From NCBI RefSeq assembly GCF_030812195.1, contig NZ_JAUSSF010000003.1, forward strand, positions 868,001 through 932,000: a stretch of DNA of 64,000 bases, read 5' to 3'. This DNA is from Chryseobacterium lathyri (GTDB lineage: Bacteria; Bacteroidota; Bacteroidia; Flavobacteriales; Weeksellaceae). Below the pieces are notes generated by a model that was given only the letters and a program-made list of their open reading frames with translations, searched no databases and was not told the origin of the DNA. Made by a program: the position numbers and the translations under genes. Positions 33,643 to 42,180 of this stretch are shown piece after piece (the first letter of the stretch is position 1; each line of letters starts with the position of its first letter).

Positions 33643-34106
33643 TTGAATATCGCTACAAAAATAAAAACTACAATCAGGCTTCCGATTACTGATAAGATAG
33701 CTGTAGATAACGGTACTTTTGGCTTTACATTTTCATCAAAAGAATACCTGAACATATAATCCTGACTATTCATAAAAATAAGCATGATTAATACAAACAG
33801 CCATCTTATAAAAACCTCCATAATCAGGAACTGGGCGTACCTGTTATTTTCTGTAATTTCTACAGGAAAATTAGCAGTTTCCGGATGTCTTAATGCATAG
33901 ACAAAAAAACAAAATAAAGCAGTCCCGATAACCGGAGTAACAAAAGAATATATTTTGCTTCCAAAGTTATCAGCCTTTCCGTCAAAATCGAAATGTACGG
34001 GAATTCTTTTAGGAAGGGTTTTGTAATGCTTCAGGGTAAACCACCAGAAAAAAACTACCAATCCGAAATTAAAAATATCAAAAGCTGTAAAAATAATATT
34101 CTCCAT
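33639..34106 (-). CDS. DUF1648 membrane protein
   Basis: 155 residues with four hydrophobic segments. Between the first two, KTLPKRIPVHFDFDGKADNFGSK matches the conserved DUF1648 loop (the SdpI-like immunity/membrane family). DUF1648 proteins have no firm function. It overlaps the cupin gene by four bases and starts 17 bases after the NlpC/P60 stop, so the three form one unit. Confidence 0.8.
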   Translation of the reverse strand: MENIIFTAFDIFNFGLVVFFWWFTLKHYKTLPKRIPVHFDFDGKADNFGSKIYSFVTPVIGTALFCFFVYALRHPETANFPVEITENNRYAQFLIMEVFIRWLFVLIMLIFMNSQDYMFRYSFDENVKPKVPLSTAILSVIGSLIVVFIFVAIFK

Positions 34107-34123
34107 TCAGACCGTATTTAAGG

Positions 34124-34840
34124 TTAGAGTACATTTTTGATCACTCTCAGCTTATGGGTATGCTTATTCATTTCTTTATTAAAGATCCCTGTAGAATCTA
34201 GGATATCTATTCTCACTTTTCCTGAAGCATGAATAATCTTCTGATTCTCAAGCATAATTCCTACATGAATAATTTTACCTTCAGGGTTTTCAAAAAAAGC
34301 TAAATCACCGGGCTGGCTTTCTTCCACAAAGCTCAAAGGTTCACCCACCTCTGCCTGCTGATAGGTATCTCTCGGCAATTTAATATCATGAATCTTATAG
34401 ACAAGCTGGGTAAAACCGGAACAGTCTACTGCAAAAAAACTCTTCCCGCCCCATAAATAAGGTACATTAAGAAACTCCCTGGCAGCTAAAGCTATACTCT
34501 CCCGGAGGTCGTGACTTCTTCTTGAAGCCACTGCAGGAAATTCCACCTCGGAACCCATTGACAGGAGGGTCTTTCCGTCATTCATTAACACTGAAGAAAA
34601 ATCTTCAGTCACTACGGTAACTTTTCTTTTTGCCAGTTCTTCCTCTGTTACAGGTTTCAGCTGTTTGGTATCCATCCATCCTTCATATCCGTCATAATGC
34701 ATTTTTATTTTGGTCCAGTTTTTATTCACTTCCAGGATATCAGCACTTTCTCCAAACAGTATTTCTGTAACAATTTCCGCTTTGTCAGAATTCTCTGCAC
34801 GAACCGGTGCTACTGTAACATTACAAATTCCTTTATTCAT
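34124..34840 (-). CDS. NlpC/P60 cysteine peptidase with SH3 domain
   Basis: 238 residues. An SH3-like domain comes first (about residues 5-60, ending GYEGWMDTKQL), then an NlpC/P60 domain with C140 (AVDCSGFTQLVYK), H192 (KIIHVGIM) and H204 (IHASGKV). Such enzymes cut peptidoglycan stem peptides (gamma-D-Glu-diamino acid). No signal peptide is apparent in the first 20 residues, so it may act on recycled muropeptides in the cytoplasm, or it may be exported by another route. First gene of the three-gene group. Confidence 0.88.
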   Translation of the reverse strand: MNKGICNVTVAPVRAENSDKAEIVTEILFGESADILEVNKNWTKIKMHYDGYEGWMDTKQLKPVTEEELAKRKVTVVTEDFSSVLMNDGKTLLSMGSEVEFPAVASRRSHDLRESIALAAREFLNVPYLWGGKSFFAVDCSGFTQLVYKIHDIKLPRDTYQQAEVGEPLSFVEESQPGDLAFFENPEGKIIHVGIMLENQKIIHASGKVRIDILDSTGIFNKEMNKHTHKLRVIKNVL

Positions 34841-34852
34841 TCATTCTCAATT

Positions 34853-34928
34853 AAAAGATTTAATGATTTAAAGATTAAAGAATTAGATTCCGTAAAATCT
34901 TTTAATTTTTTAATTTTTAAATCTTTTA
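34853..34928. repeat. AT-rich imperfect inverted repeat with an octamer period
   Basis: GATT recurs every 8 bases (34857, 34865, 34873) and the left arm is roughly complementary to the right arm ending AAATCTTTT. It sits after the O-methyltransferase stop and may act as its terminator. Confidence 0.45.
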
Positions 34929-34929
34929 C

Positions 34930-35577
34930 CTATTTTCTTCTCAGAAAATTCACTCCGTCACGCAAAGGTAAAATAAGATTTTCAAAATCATCGTCTTTTG
35001 CGATCAAATCATTCAGTTCTTTAATGACCTGTGTAGATCTCTGTTTCGGATTTTCCTCCAGTACTTTTCCATACCATAGAACGTTATCAAACATCACTAC
35101 CGAACCCGTTTTTGTTCTGGGTTTGATCAGCCTGAAATATTCCGCATAATTTTCCTTATCGGCATCTATAAAAATAAGATCAAAAATCTGATCCGTTTCT
35201 CTTAAAAATTCTTTGGCATCCTGAAGCTTAAAATCGATCTGTCCTGCATATTCGCTTTCTTCAAAATATTTTTTCGGCAGATAAGCAAGGTCTCCATTAA
35301 CATCCAGTGTGGTAATTTTTCCATCCTTAGCAAGCCCTGCTGCCAGGCAAAGTGTGGCATATCCTGTAAAGGTTCCGATTTCCAATACCTTTTTCGGCTG
35401 AATCATTTGGGAGATAATAGTTAAAAGCCTTCCCTGCTGATATCCTGATATCATATGCGGCTGTGTGGTTTTCTGATAGGTCTCTCTTCTCAGTTTTTTC
35501 AGAATTTCAGGCTCTGAGGAAGCATGTGTTTCCAGATACCTGTCCATTTCAGGATTTTTTTCTTCAAAAAAGCTCAT
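34930..35577 (-). CDS. SAM-dependent O-methyltransferase (CCoAOMT-like)
   Basis: 215 residues, class I Rossmann methyltransferase of the caffeoyl-CoA O-methyltransferase type. VLEIGTFTGYATLCLAAGL is the SAM-binding loop, and FDLIFIDADKENYAEYF carries the metal- and substrate-binding Asp residues. The substrate in bacteria is usually an unknown catechol or hydroxylated small molecule. Monocistronic by spacing. Confidence 0.88.
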   Translation of the reverse strand: MSFFEEKNPEMDRYLETHASSEPEILKKLRRETYQKTTQPHMISGYQQGRLLTIISQMIQPKKVLEIGTFTGYATLCLAAGLAKDGKITTLDVNGDLAYLPKKYFEESEYAGQIDFKLQDAKEFLRETDQIFDLIFIDADKENYAEYFRLIKPRTKTGSVVMFDNVLWYGKVLEENPKQRSTQVIKELNDLIAKDDDFENLILPLRDGVNFLRRK

Positions 35578-35659
35578 ACTGCAATTCTTTTATGTTATTC
35601 AAAAGTACTTAAATATAAAGAAAAAATTATTACTGACCGGCATTTTTTCATCCGTCTCT

Positions 35660-35699
35660 CCGTAAAAATCCCATTAAAAATACCGTGAAAATACGGATA
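35660..35699 (+). promoter_or_regulatory. Possible operator: CCGT-N6-ACGG and a half-site
   Basis: CCGTAAAAATCCC (35660-35672) and CCGTGAAAATACGG (35683-35696) are related sequences just upstream of a promoter box. This resembles dyad sites of NarL/LuxR-type regulators, which is inference only. Confidence 0.3.
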
Positions 35700-35701
35700 T
35701 G

Positions 35702-35728
35702 TTTGCCTGAAAGATAGTTTTACATTTG
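35702..35728 (+). promoter_or_regulatory. Promoter of small ORF
   Basis: TTTG at 35702-35705 and TACATTTG at 35721-35728 with a spacer of 15 bases, slightly short of the usual range. Confidence 0.5.
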
Positions 35729-35765
35729 CAGAGAACAAGGGGTAAAAACACTAAGACAAAAAACA

Positions 35766-35921
35766 ATGAATGCAGGGGGAAAACTAATTAACACTGAGAA
35801 TCAGAAGACCGCAAAGCCAAATGGCAGCGCGGATTCTTCGTCAAAAAAAACTAAGACAGAAATATCCAACTCATTTTTTCAACGAATTATTTCATTATTG
35901 AAAAAAGAAGAATTAATTTGA
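35766..35921 (+). CDS. Small protein of 51 residues
   Basis: ATG at 35766 and TGA at 35919-35921 give 51 residues (starts MNAGGKLINTENQ). The first half is Ser/Thr/Lys-rich and probably disordered, and the end (SNSFFQRIISLLKKEELI) looks like an amphipathic helix. A promoter box lies 37 bases upstream and a strong terminator starts three bases after the stop. This tight arrangement argues for a real gene. I do not recognise the family. It could be a regulatory or membrane-associating peptide. An sRNA transcribed from the same promoter is the main alternative. Confidence 0.55.
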   Translation: MNAGGKLINTENQKTAKPNGSADSSSKKTKTEISNSFFQRIISLLKKEELI

Positions 35922-35923
35922 TT

Positions 35924-35958
35924 AAAAAAAAATCCCGAATGACTTCGGGATTTTTTTT
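35924..35958. terminator. Bidirectional terminator between small ORF and ompA-like gene
   Basis: AAAAATCCCGAA/TTCGGGATTTTT with a four-base loop and runs of A and T on the two sides. Confidence 0.9.
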
Positions 35959-35974
35959 ATGGGTATATTTCAAT

Positions 35975-36808
35975 TTACTTCTTAGGGGCAATATCCATTA
36001 ATTTCATGAACTCATCCAGCTTAGGCATAATGATGATTTCCGTTCTTCTGTTTTCCGCTCTTCCCGAAACGCTCATATTGGTTGCTTTAGGATTGTATTC
36101 GGAACGTCCTCCCGCAGTAATTCTTGCCGGATCTACTCCGAACTGGGTCTGAAGAACCTTTGCAATGGCCGTACCTCTCAATGCAGAAAGATCCCAGTTG
36201 TCTCTTGGCAGATTAGGTGAGCTTAAAGGTGCATTATCTGTATTCCCTTCAATCAACACAGAATATTTATCATAATCATTAATTACTTTAGCTACTTTTC
36301 CTAATACTTCCTGAGCAGCAGGCAATACATTGTAATCGCCTGTTTTATACAGCATTTTATCTGAAAGAGAGATCATTACCACTCCTTTCAACACCTTCAC
36401 TTGTACATCGTCATCCGCTACATTATCAAGAGATCTTTTAAGCTTGTTGGACAATGCCATATTCAGACTGTCATTTTTAGCATTGTTTGAAATCAACTGT
36501 TTGATATATGAATTGGAAGCATTGATCTCTCCAACCAGTTTATCAATATTAGCTGAGCTTTTTCCTGTATTTGAAAGACATGCATCCAGAGATGATTTCA
36601 AAGCATCATGCTGGCTTTTTAAAAGATTATTCTCACCTGACAATGCAGAATTCTGAGACTTTAGATCCTGGATCTCTCTTTGTCTTTCACCGATATTTTC
36701 AATACACTGCTTATAGTTGGAGCTTAATGCATCATACTGCTTTTTGCTGACACAAGAGGTCAGTCCCAACGCCATTACAGTTACTCCTAAAATTTTAATA
36801 ATCTTCAT
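35975..36808 (-). CDS. OmpA-family peptidoglycan-binding lipoprotein
   Basis: 277 residues. The signal ends LGLTSC, so it is a lipoprotein. A coiled coil of about 100 residues follows (NYKQCIENIGERQREIQDLKS...), then an OmpA C-terminal domain with YSVLIEGNTDNAPL, NWDLSALRGTAIAKVL and RAENRRTEI, the peptidoglycan (diaminopimelate) binding motifs. It probably links the outer membrane or a periplasmic complex to the cell wall, like Pal. It is divergent from tilS. Confidence 0.9.
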   Translation of the reverse strand: MKIIKILGVTVMALGLTSCVSKKQYDALSSNYKQCIENIGERQREIQDLKSQNSALSGENNLLKSQHDALKSSLDACLSNTGKSSANIDKLVGEINASNSYIKQLISNNAKNDSLNMALSNKLKRSLDNVADDDVQVKVLKGVVMISLSDKMLYKTGDYNVLPAAQEVLGKVAKVINDYDKYSVLIEGNTDNAPLSSPNLPRDNWDLSALRGTAIAKVLQTQFGVDPARITAGGRSEYNPKATNMSVSGRAENRRTEIIIMPKLDEFMKLMDIAPKK

Positions 36809-36830
36809 ATGTAATCATTTTTAGACGAAT

Positions 36831-36838
36831 CAAAGTTA
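36831..36838 (-). promoter_or_regulatory. -7 promoter box (TAACTTTG) for ompA-like gene
   Basis: Minus-strand TAACTTTG, 22 bases before the ATG at 36808. Confidence 0.45.
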
Positions 36839-36844
36839 GGAAAA

Positions 36845-36872
36845 TTGAATTGAATTTTATGGATTATCTTTG
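36845..36872 (+). promoter_or_regulatory. Promoter of tilS-dsbD
   Basis: TTG at 36845-36847, a 17-base spacer and TATCTTTG at 36865-36872; the TTG start codon of tilS lies 26 bases downstream. Confidence 0.7.
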
Positions 36873-36898
36873 CATAAAAGAAATCTTCAACATACCTT

Positions 36899-38218
36899 TT
36901 GGAAAAATTTAGTTTTAAAAATCAGCTAGAAAACCTTGTCCGAAATCCGGAAACTCACAGCTATCTTCTGGCTGTAAGCGGAGGTGCCGATTCTATGGTC
37001 CTGGCCTCTCTTTTTAAGGGTTTGGTACTTGATTTCCAGATAGCTCATATCAATTATAAACTCCGGGGTGAAGATTCTGATCTGGATCAAAAAACAGTTC
37101 AGGATTTTTGTGAGAAAAATCATATTCAATTTCATCTGTATGAGGTTTCGGAAAAAGATAATAGACCGGAAAATTCTATCCAGCTTTGGGCAAGGGAAAT
37201 CCGCTACCGGTTTTTCAGGGAAGTTCGCGAACAGGAAAACCTTGAATTTCTTGTTACTGCGCATCATCTGAATGACCAGCTGGAGACTTTCATCATTAAC
37301 CTATCCAAAGCTTCCGGTATCACCGGACTGAGTGGAATTCCGGCAAATAAAAACAATATGATCCGGCCTCTTCTCAACTTTTCAAAAAAAGAAATTTATG
37401 AGTACGCTGAGAAAAATAAAATTGATTTCCGGGAAGATCTCTCCAACAAGAAAAGTGATTATTTAAGAAACAAAATCAGAAATGAGATCGTTCCCAAGCT
37501 TTTGGAAACCAATGAGCATTTTCTGGAAAATTTCAAAAAAAGTTCTTCTTATCTGAATCAAACCAGAAATTTTGTAGAAAAACAGATTGGGGAAATTGAA
37601 AATAAACTTACGGTATTTAACCCTGACCATAAAATCTTATCCAAAGAAAAGCTGGGGCAGGAAAGTGCTTTCGTACAGTTTGAGATTTTAAAGAAATACG
37701 GATTCGATAAGGAAGAAGAAATTTCCAAAATTTTTGCAGCGGAAAACGGCAGCTCTTTTTTTTCAAAAGACTATCAGCTTATCACTAGCCGCAATGAATT
37801 AATTTTCATCAGTAAAAATCAAAAGCAGGAAACTGAAGATGAAATTATTCTGATTGAAAATTTTGATTTTTCCCAAATCCAAATGGATATCAGTCTTGAA
37901 AACACAATTGAAAATATGGATGGAATCAATAACTGTTTTGAATGGAATTTTGATGCCGCAAAACTTCAGTTTCCATTGCGTTTGAGAAAACAGCAGGACG
38001 GCGACGAGTTTTATCCTGTTGGCTTTTCAGGCAAAAAGAAGGTTTCTAAGTTTTTTAGGGACGAAAAATTATCTATTTTAGCGAGGCCAAAAATTTGGAT
38101 CCTGTGTGACAGCTGCAATTCTGTACTTGGAATTGTACCCTTCAGACAGGACAGACGATATGCAAGTGATGAGAAAACGCAAAGTATTCTCAAAATTTTT
38201 AATGAAAAGAAAAAATGA
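36899..38218 (+). CDS. tilS: tRNA(Ile)-lysidine synthase, TTG start
   Basis: 439 residues. The PP-loop SGGADS is at residues 27-32, followed by AHINYKLRGEDSD and TAHHLNDQLETF. A middle domain and the C-terminal TilS domain (LRKQQDGDEFYPVGFSGKKKVSKFF) complete it. It modifies C34 of tRNA-Ile2 to lysidine so that it reads AUA. There is no in-frame ATG before the PP-loop, so the TTG at 36899 is the best start and is fixed by family length. It overlaps dsbD by four bases (ATGA). Confidence 0.93.
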   Translation: MEKFSFKNQLENLVRNPETHSYLLAVSGGADSMVLASLFKGLVLDFQIAHINYKLRGEDSDLDQKTVQDFCEKNHIQFHLYEVSEKDNRPENSIQLWAREIRYRFFREVREQENLEFLVTAHHLNDQLETFIINLSKASGITGLSGIPANKNNMIRPLLNFSKKEIYEYAEKNKIDFREDLSNKKSDYLRNKIRNEIVPKLLETNEHFLENFKKSSSYLNQTRNFVEKQIGEIENKLTVFNPDHKILSKEKLGQESAFVQFEILKKYGFDKEEEISKIFAAENGSSFFSKDYQLITSRNELIFISKNQKQETEDEIILIENFDFSQIQMDISLENTIENMDGINNCFEWNFDAAKLQFPLRLRKQQDGDEFYPVGFSGKKKVSKFFRDEKLSILARPKIWILCDSCNSVLGIVPFRQDRRYASDEKTQSILKIFNEKKK

Positions 38219-40281
38219 AATTTAGAAACTGGTTTTTAGTAGTACTGCTGTTTTTAGCGGCAGGAATTAATGCACAGATCAAGAACCCTGTAAAGTTCAA
38301 GTTCACTGTGAACGACTTAGGGAATAACCAATATGAAGCGGTTTTAAATGCTACTATGGAAAGCGGCTGGCATATTTATTCCAAAGATCTTCCTGAGGAT
38401 ACGGGAATTCCTACCGAATATAAAGTTTCAGGGAAAAATATTGAACTGATCGGAAAGTTTACTGAAGTCGGCAAAAAGCACGAGGAATTTTCAGAAGCTT
38501 TTGGAGGAACGATAGTTTTTTATTCCAATTCTGCCGGTTTCAAACAGAAATTTAAATTAAAAGATCCTACAAAACCTGCTGACGTTACATCTGAAATTAC
38601 TTATCAGACTTGTGACGACAGGGTTTGTCTGGCCCCGAATACTTTAGAATTCAACCAGAAAATCACCCCAAAAGGAGCTATTGAGGAAACGGTAGAAGAA
38701 AAAACTGAAGCTACAAAAGATTCGGTAAAAACTATAGAAACAGTTGTTACAGCTCCTGAAAAAGGTGAAGTAACGGTTACAGAAACTTCAAAACTGGATC
38801 CAAAACAGTTAAAAATAGCAACCATTGATTTCCAAAAACCTTTGACGGATTGTGGAACAGCCGTGGAAGAAGTTGGAGAAAATTACTGGACTTATTTATT
38901 CTTAGGATTTGTAGGCGGTCTGATTGCTTTGCTGACACCTTGTGTTTTTCCTATGATCCCGCTGACAGTTTCTTTCTTTACGAAAGGGAATAAAAATAAG
39001 GCAAAAGGTAAAAGAGATGCTCTGATCTATGGATTTTTCATTCTTCTGATCTTTGTCCTTCTGAGCCTTCCTTTCCATCTTATCGATGGAATTGCCGGGA
39101 ATATTTTCAATGAAATATCTACGAGTGTATGGCTGAATATTGCCTTCTTTATTATATTCATCTTCTTTGCAGGAAGTTTCTTCGGATATTATGATATCAC
39201 ACTGCCGAGCTCTATTGCCAATAAGTCTTCAAAAGCAGAAGAAGCGGGAGGAATCATCGGTATTTTCTTTATGGCACTCACACTGGTTATTGTTTCTTTC
39301 TCATGTACCGGACCTATTCTGGGAAGCCTACTGGGAAGTGCTGTGACGGGATCTACCAACGTACCTATGCTGCTTACCTTTGCACTGGCAGGATTCGGGC
39401 TGGCATGGGCCATTGTTTTTGGATTGCTGGCTTTATTCCCACAGGCTTTACAGAGTCTTCCAAAATCCGGCGGATGGATGAATACCGTGAAAGTGGTTCT
39501 TGGTTTTGTAGAATTGGCTTTAGCTTTAAAATTCTTATCCAAGGCAGATTTAGTTTCTAAAACATTCTTATTAAAAAGAGAACTTTTCATTGCTATCTGG
39601 ATCGTAATTGCACTAGGACTGGCCCTTTATCTATTTGGAATCATAAGATTTCCGCACGATGATAAAAAACCAAAAATTTCTATAACAAGGAAGATATTAG
39701 GAGCTTTAGGAATAGGTTTTGTGATCTATCTGATTCAGGGATTAATTCCTGCTGAACGTCCAAAACTCCAGCTGTTAAGCGGAATCCTGCCACCATTGAA
39801 TGTAAGTTATCTTCACGACGAAAAAGACGGCATTCTGGGCATGCATCCTGAACACGATTTCTTTAAAGCTATTGAACTGGCTAAAAAGGAAAACAAACCA
39901 ATTTTGATCGATTTCACCGGCTATGGCTGTGAAAACTGCCGAAAAATGGAAGAATTCGTCTGGAGTGAACCTGATATCCTTCCAATTTTACAGAATGATG
40001 TGGTACTGGCATCCCTGTACGTAGATGATAAGGAAGAGCTTCCGGAAGATCAGAAAACGAAAATAGATCTTGGGGACGGACAGATAAAAAAGGTAAAAAC
40101 GATTGGTGACCGATGGAGCTTATTCCAACAGGTGAATTTCAACAACAATTCCCAGCCGCACTATGTTCTGATAACACCGGACGGGAAAGTGATCAATACG
40201 CCCGTATCCGGATATATGCCGAAAGAAGATTTTAAAAAATTCTTAGAATGCGGCGTTAATTATTACAAAACAACAAAGTAA
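38215..40281 (+). CDS. dsbD: Thiol:disulfide interchange protein DsbD
   Basis: 688 residues. A signal peptide (to about NAQ at residue 21), an N-terminal DsbD-alpha-like domain with a Cys pair (TCDDRVC), then eight or so helices of the CcdA-type core with LLTPCVFPMIPLT and SFSCTGPILGSLLG, and a C-terminal thioredoxin domain with GCENCRKM. It moves reducing power from cytoplasmic thioredoxin to the periplasm for cytochrome c maturation and disulfide isomerases. A Glu/Thr-rich linker joins the first two domains. It overlaps tilS by four bases and ends at a strong terminator. Confidence 0.93.
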   Translation: MKFRNWFLVVLLFLAAGINAQIKNPVKFKFTVNDLGNNQYEAVLNATMESGWHIYSKDLPEDTGIPTEYKVSGKNIELIGKFTEVGKKHEEFSEAFGGTIVFYSNSAGFKQKFKLKDPTKPADVTSEITYQTCDDRVCLAPNTLEFNQKITPKGAIEETVEEKTEATKDSVKTIETVVTAPEKGEVTVTETSKLDPKQLKIATIDFQKPLTDCGTAVEEVGENYWTYLFLGFVGGLIALLTPCVFPMIPLTVSFFTKGNKNKAKGKRDALIYGFFILLIFVLLSLPFHLIDGIAGNIFNEISTSVWLNIAFFIIFIFFAGSFFGYYDITLPSSIANKSSKAEEAGGIIGIFFMALTLVIVSFSCTGPILGSLLGSAVTGSTNVPMLLTFALAGFGLAWAIVFGLLALFPQALQSLPKSGGWMNTVKVVLGFVELALALKFLSKADLVSKTFLLKRELFIAIWIVIALGLALYLFGIIRFPHDDKKPKISITRKILGALGIGFVIYLIQGLIPAERPKLQLLSGILPPLNVSYLHDEKDGILGMHPEHDFFKAIELAKKENKPILIDFTGYGCENCRKMEEFVWSEPDILPILQNDVVLASLYVDDKEELPEDQKTKIDLGDGQIKKVKTIGDRWSLFQQVNFNNNSQPHYVLITPDGKVINTPVSGYMPKEDFKKFLECGVNYYKTTK

Positions 40282-40296
40282 GATTATTCTCAATAT

Positions 40297-40334
40297 AAAA
40301 AAGCCTTATCAAGTCATTTTGATAAGGCTTTTTT
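40297..40334 (+). terminator. Intrinsic terminator of tilS-dsbD
   Basis: AAAAAAGCCTTATCAA/TTGATAAGGCTTTTTT, a 16-bp perfect stem with a six-base loop. Confidence 0.92.
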
Positions 40335-40433
40335 GTACACTTATTAGAAGAATATCTACACTTACTAATTGATTTGAAAACAATTCCCTTTTTTCATTAA
40401 ATTACATCCTGAGTCATTCAAATACAATCACAT

Positions 40434-41984
40434 ATGAAATATTTTAAATTTACTTTTTTATTTTCCCTGATCATTTACTCCTTTCTGCCGGCACAGACCG
40501 CGCCTGCTATACAATGGCAGAAATCACTGGGAGGAAGTTATGGAGATCAAGCAAAATCTGTCCAGCAAACTTCTGATGGAGGCTATATCGTTGCCGGGGA
40601 GTCTTCTTCTACCGACGGAGATGTGACAGGAAATCATGGAGATTCTGATTTCTGGATTGTAAAACTGGATGCCTCAGGAACTATACAATGGCAAAAATCA
40701 CTAGGTGGGAGTTCTTATGACAACGCCAATTTTATTCAACAAACCTCTGACGGAGGATATATTATTGCAGGGGAGTCTAATTCTACCGACGGAGACGTGA
40801 CAGGAAATCATGGGAATTTTGATTACTGGATTGTGAAATTAGATGCCTCAGGAAATATGCAATGGCAAAAATCATTGGGTGGGAGTAATCAGGATATAGC
40901 CAATTCTGTCCGGCAAACTTCTGACGGAGGGTATATCGTTGCAGGGGGAACTGGTTCTTTTGATGGAGATGTGACAGGAAATCATGGAAGTTTCGATTAC
41001 TGGATTGTAAAACTGGATGCCTCAGGAACTATACAATGGCAGAAGTCACTGGGGGGAACTTCTTATGAAAGAGCCAATTCAATCCAGCAGACCTCTGACG
41101 GAGGATACATTATTGCAGGGGCAGCCAGCTCTACGAATGGAGATGTTACTATAAATTATGGAAACGAAGATTTCTGGATTGTAAAATTAGATGCCTCAGG
41201 AGTTGTGCAATGGCAGAAATCATTGCTGGGTAATCTTGCTGATTCCGCACAATCTATCCAACAAACATCAGAGGGAGAATATATTGTTGCCGGCTTGTCT
41301 AATTCTGTAAACTCTGAAATTCCGACAATGTTCGGAATAGCCAATTATTGTGTGGCAAAATTAGATGTTAACGGAAATACATTATGGCAAAGATATTTTG
41401 GTGGTAGCGGTGGCGATCATCCTTACTCTATCCAAACTACTTCTGACGGAGGATATATCGTTGCAGGGGGAACCGGTTCTTTTGACGGAGATGTGACAGG
41501 AAATCATGGAAGTTTCGATTACTGGATCTTAAAATTAGATGCCTCAGGAAACATACAATGGCAGAAATTATTGGGTGGAAGTGATTTTGATGAAGCCTAT
41601 TCCATTCAACAGACAGCTGATGGCGGATATATAATCGCAGGTATGGTTTTTTCTGCAGACGGAAATATTACAGGCTACCACGGAAACAATGACGCATGGA
41701 TCATCAAATTAGGCTCCAACCAATTAAACACTGAAGAAACCCAACTTATTAATAAGCCAATGATTTATCCTAACCCGGCAAAAGATATTATTTATCTGGA
41801 TCATCTTCCCGCAGAAACGGTTGTACATATTACCGATATGTCCGGAAGAAAATTATTCTCTGGAAAGTATAAGGGTATAAAGACTTCTATAAATATTAAT
41901 CAATTCATAAGTGGCACCTACATTATTCAGGTAGAAAACAAGGAAAAGATTATTCTATCTGAGAAACTACTCATAACCCAATAG
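40434..41984 (+). CDS. T9SS-exported repeat protein, predicted seven-bladed propeller
   Basis: 516 residues. A signal peptide (to PAQ, residue 21) is followed by seven consecutive 58-residue repeats (IQWQKSLGGS...QQTSDGGYIVAG...DGDVTGNHG..DYWIVKLDASG) over about residues 26-431, then a type A T9SS C-terminal sorting domain (IYPNPAKDIIYLDHL ... GTYIIQV ... KLLITQ). Seven beta-rich repeats suggest a closed seven-bladed beta-propeller, which is inference. Blade 5 is the most divergent. Probably a surface or secreted protein; ligand unknown. Monocistronic, with terminators on both sides. Confidence 0.88.
   Translation: MKYFKFTFLFSLIIYSFLPAQTAPAIQWQKSLGGSYGDQAKSVQQTSDGGYIVAGESSSTDGDVTGNHGDSDFWIVKLDASGTIQWQKSLGGSSYDNANFIQQTSDGGYIIAGESNSTDGDVTGNHGNFDYWIVKLDASGNMQWQKSLGGSNQDIANSVRQTSDGGYIVAGGTGSFDGDVTGNHGSFDYWIVKLDASGTIQWQKSLGGTSYERANSIQQTSDGGYIIAGAASSTNGDVTINYGNEDFWIVKLDASGVVQWQKSLLGNLADSAQSIQQTSEGEYIVAGLSNSVNSEIPTMFGIANYCVAKLDVNGNTLWQRYFGGSGGDHPYSIQTTSDGGYIVAGGTGSFDGDVTGNHGSFDYWILKLDASGNIQWQKLLGGSDFDEAYSIQQTADGGYIIAGMVFSADGNITGYHGNNDAWIIKLGSNQLNTEETQLINKPMIYPNPAKDIIYLDHLPAETVVHITDMSGRKLFSGKYKGIKTSININQFISGTYIIQVENKEKIILSEKLLITQ
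40509..41726 (+). repeat. Seven tandem 174-bp coding repeats
   Basis: Repeat boundaries fall every 58 codons from residue 26. Copies 3 and 6 share a nearly identical block at DNA level encoding GGTGSFDGDVTGNHGSFDYW; copy 5 is degenerate. Confidence 0.9.
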
Positions 41985-42007
41985 TAATCATATTCTTAAA
42001 AAATCAT

Positions 42008-42043
42008 AAAGCCTTGTGAATATAAAACCTCACAAGGCTTTTT
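42008..42043 (+). terminator. Intrinsic terminator of the T9SS repeat-protein gene
   Basis: AAAGCCTTGTGA/TCACAAGGCTTT with a ten-base loop and a short T-run. Confidence 0.85.
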
Positions 42044-42180
42044 CATGTCAAACATATCATGAATTTAAAAATTTATTACCATTTATTAATTTTAGGTATA
42101 AACTTTGTATAGATTCCTTCAAATAAGTACCAACACTCTACTTTTTACCAAAAACCGTTTAACATTTAAAAATATTAATT

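Noticed and set aside
40509..41726. Tandem repeats as a mobile or minisatellite element
   Set aside because: The 174-bp repeats stay in frame and encode a regular protein fold, so they are coding repeats.
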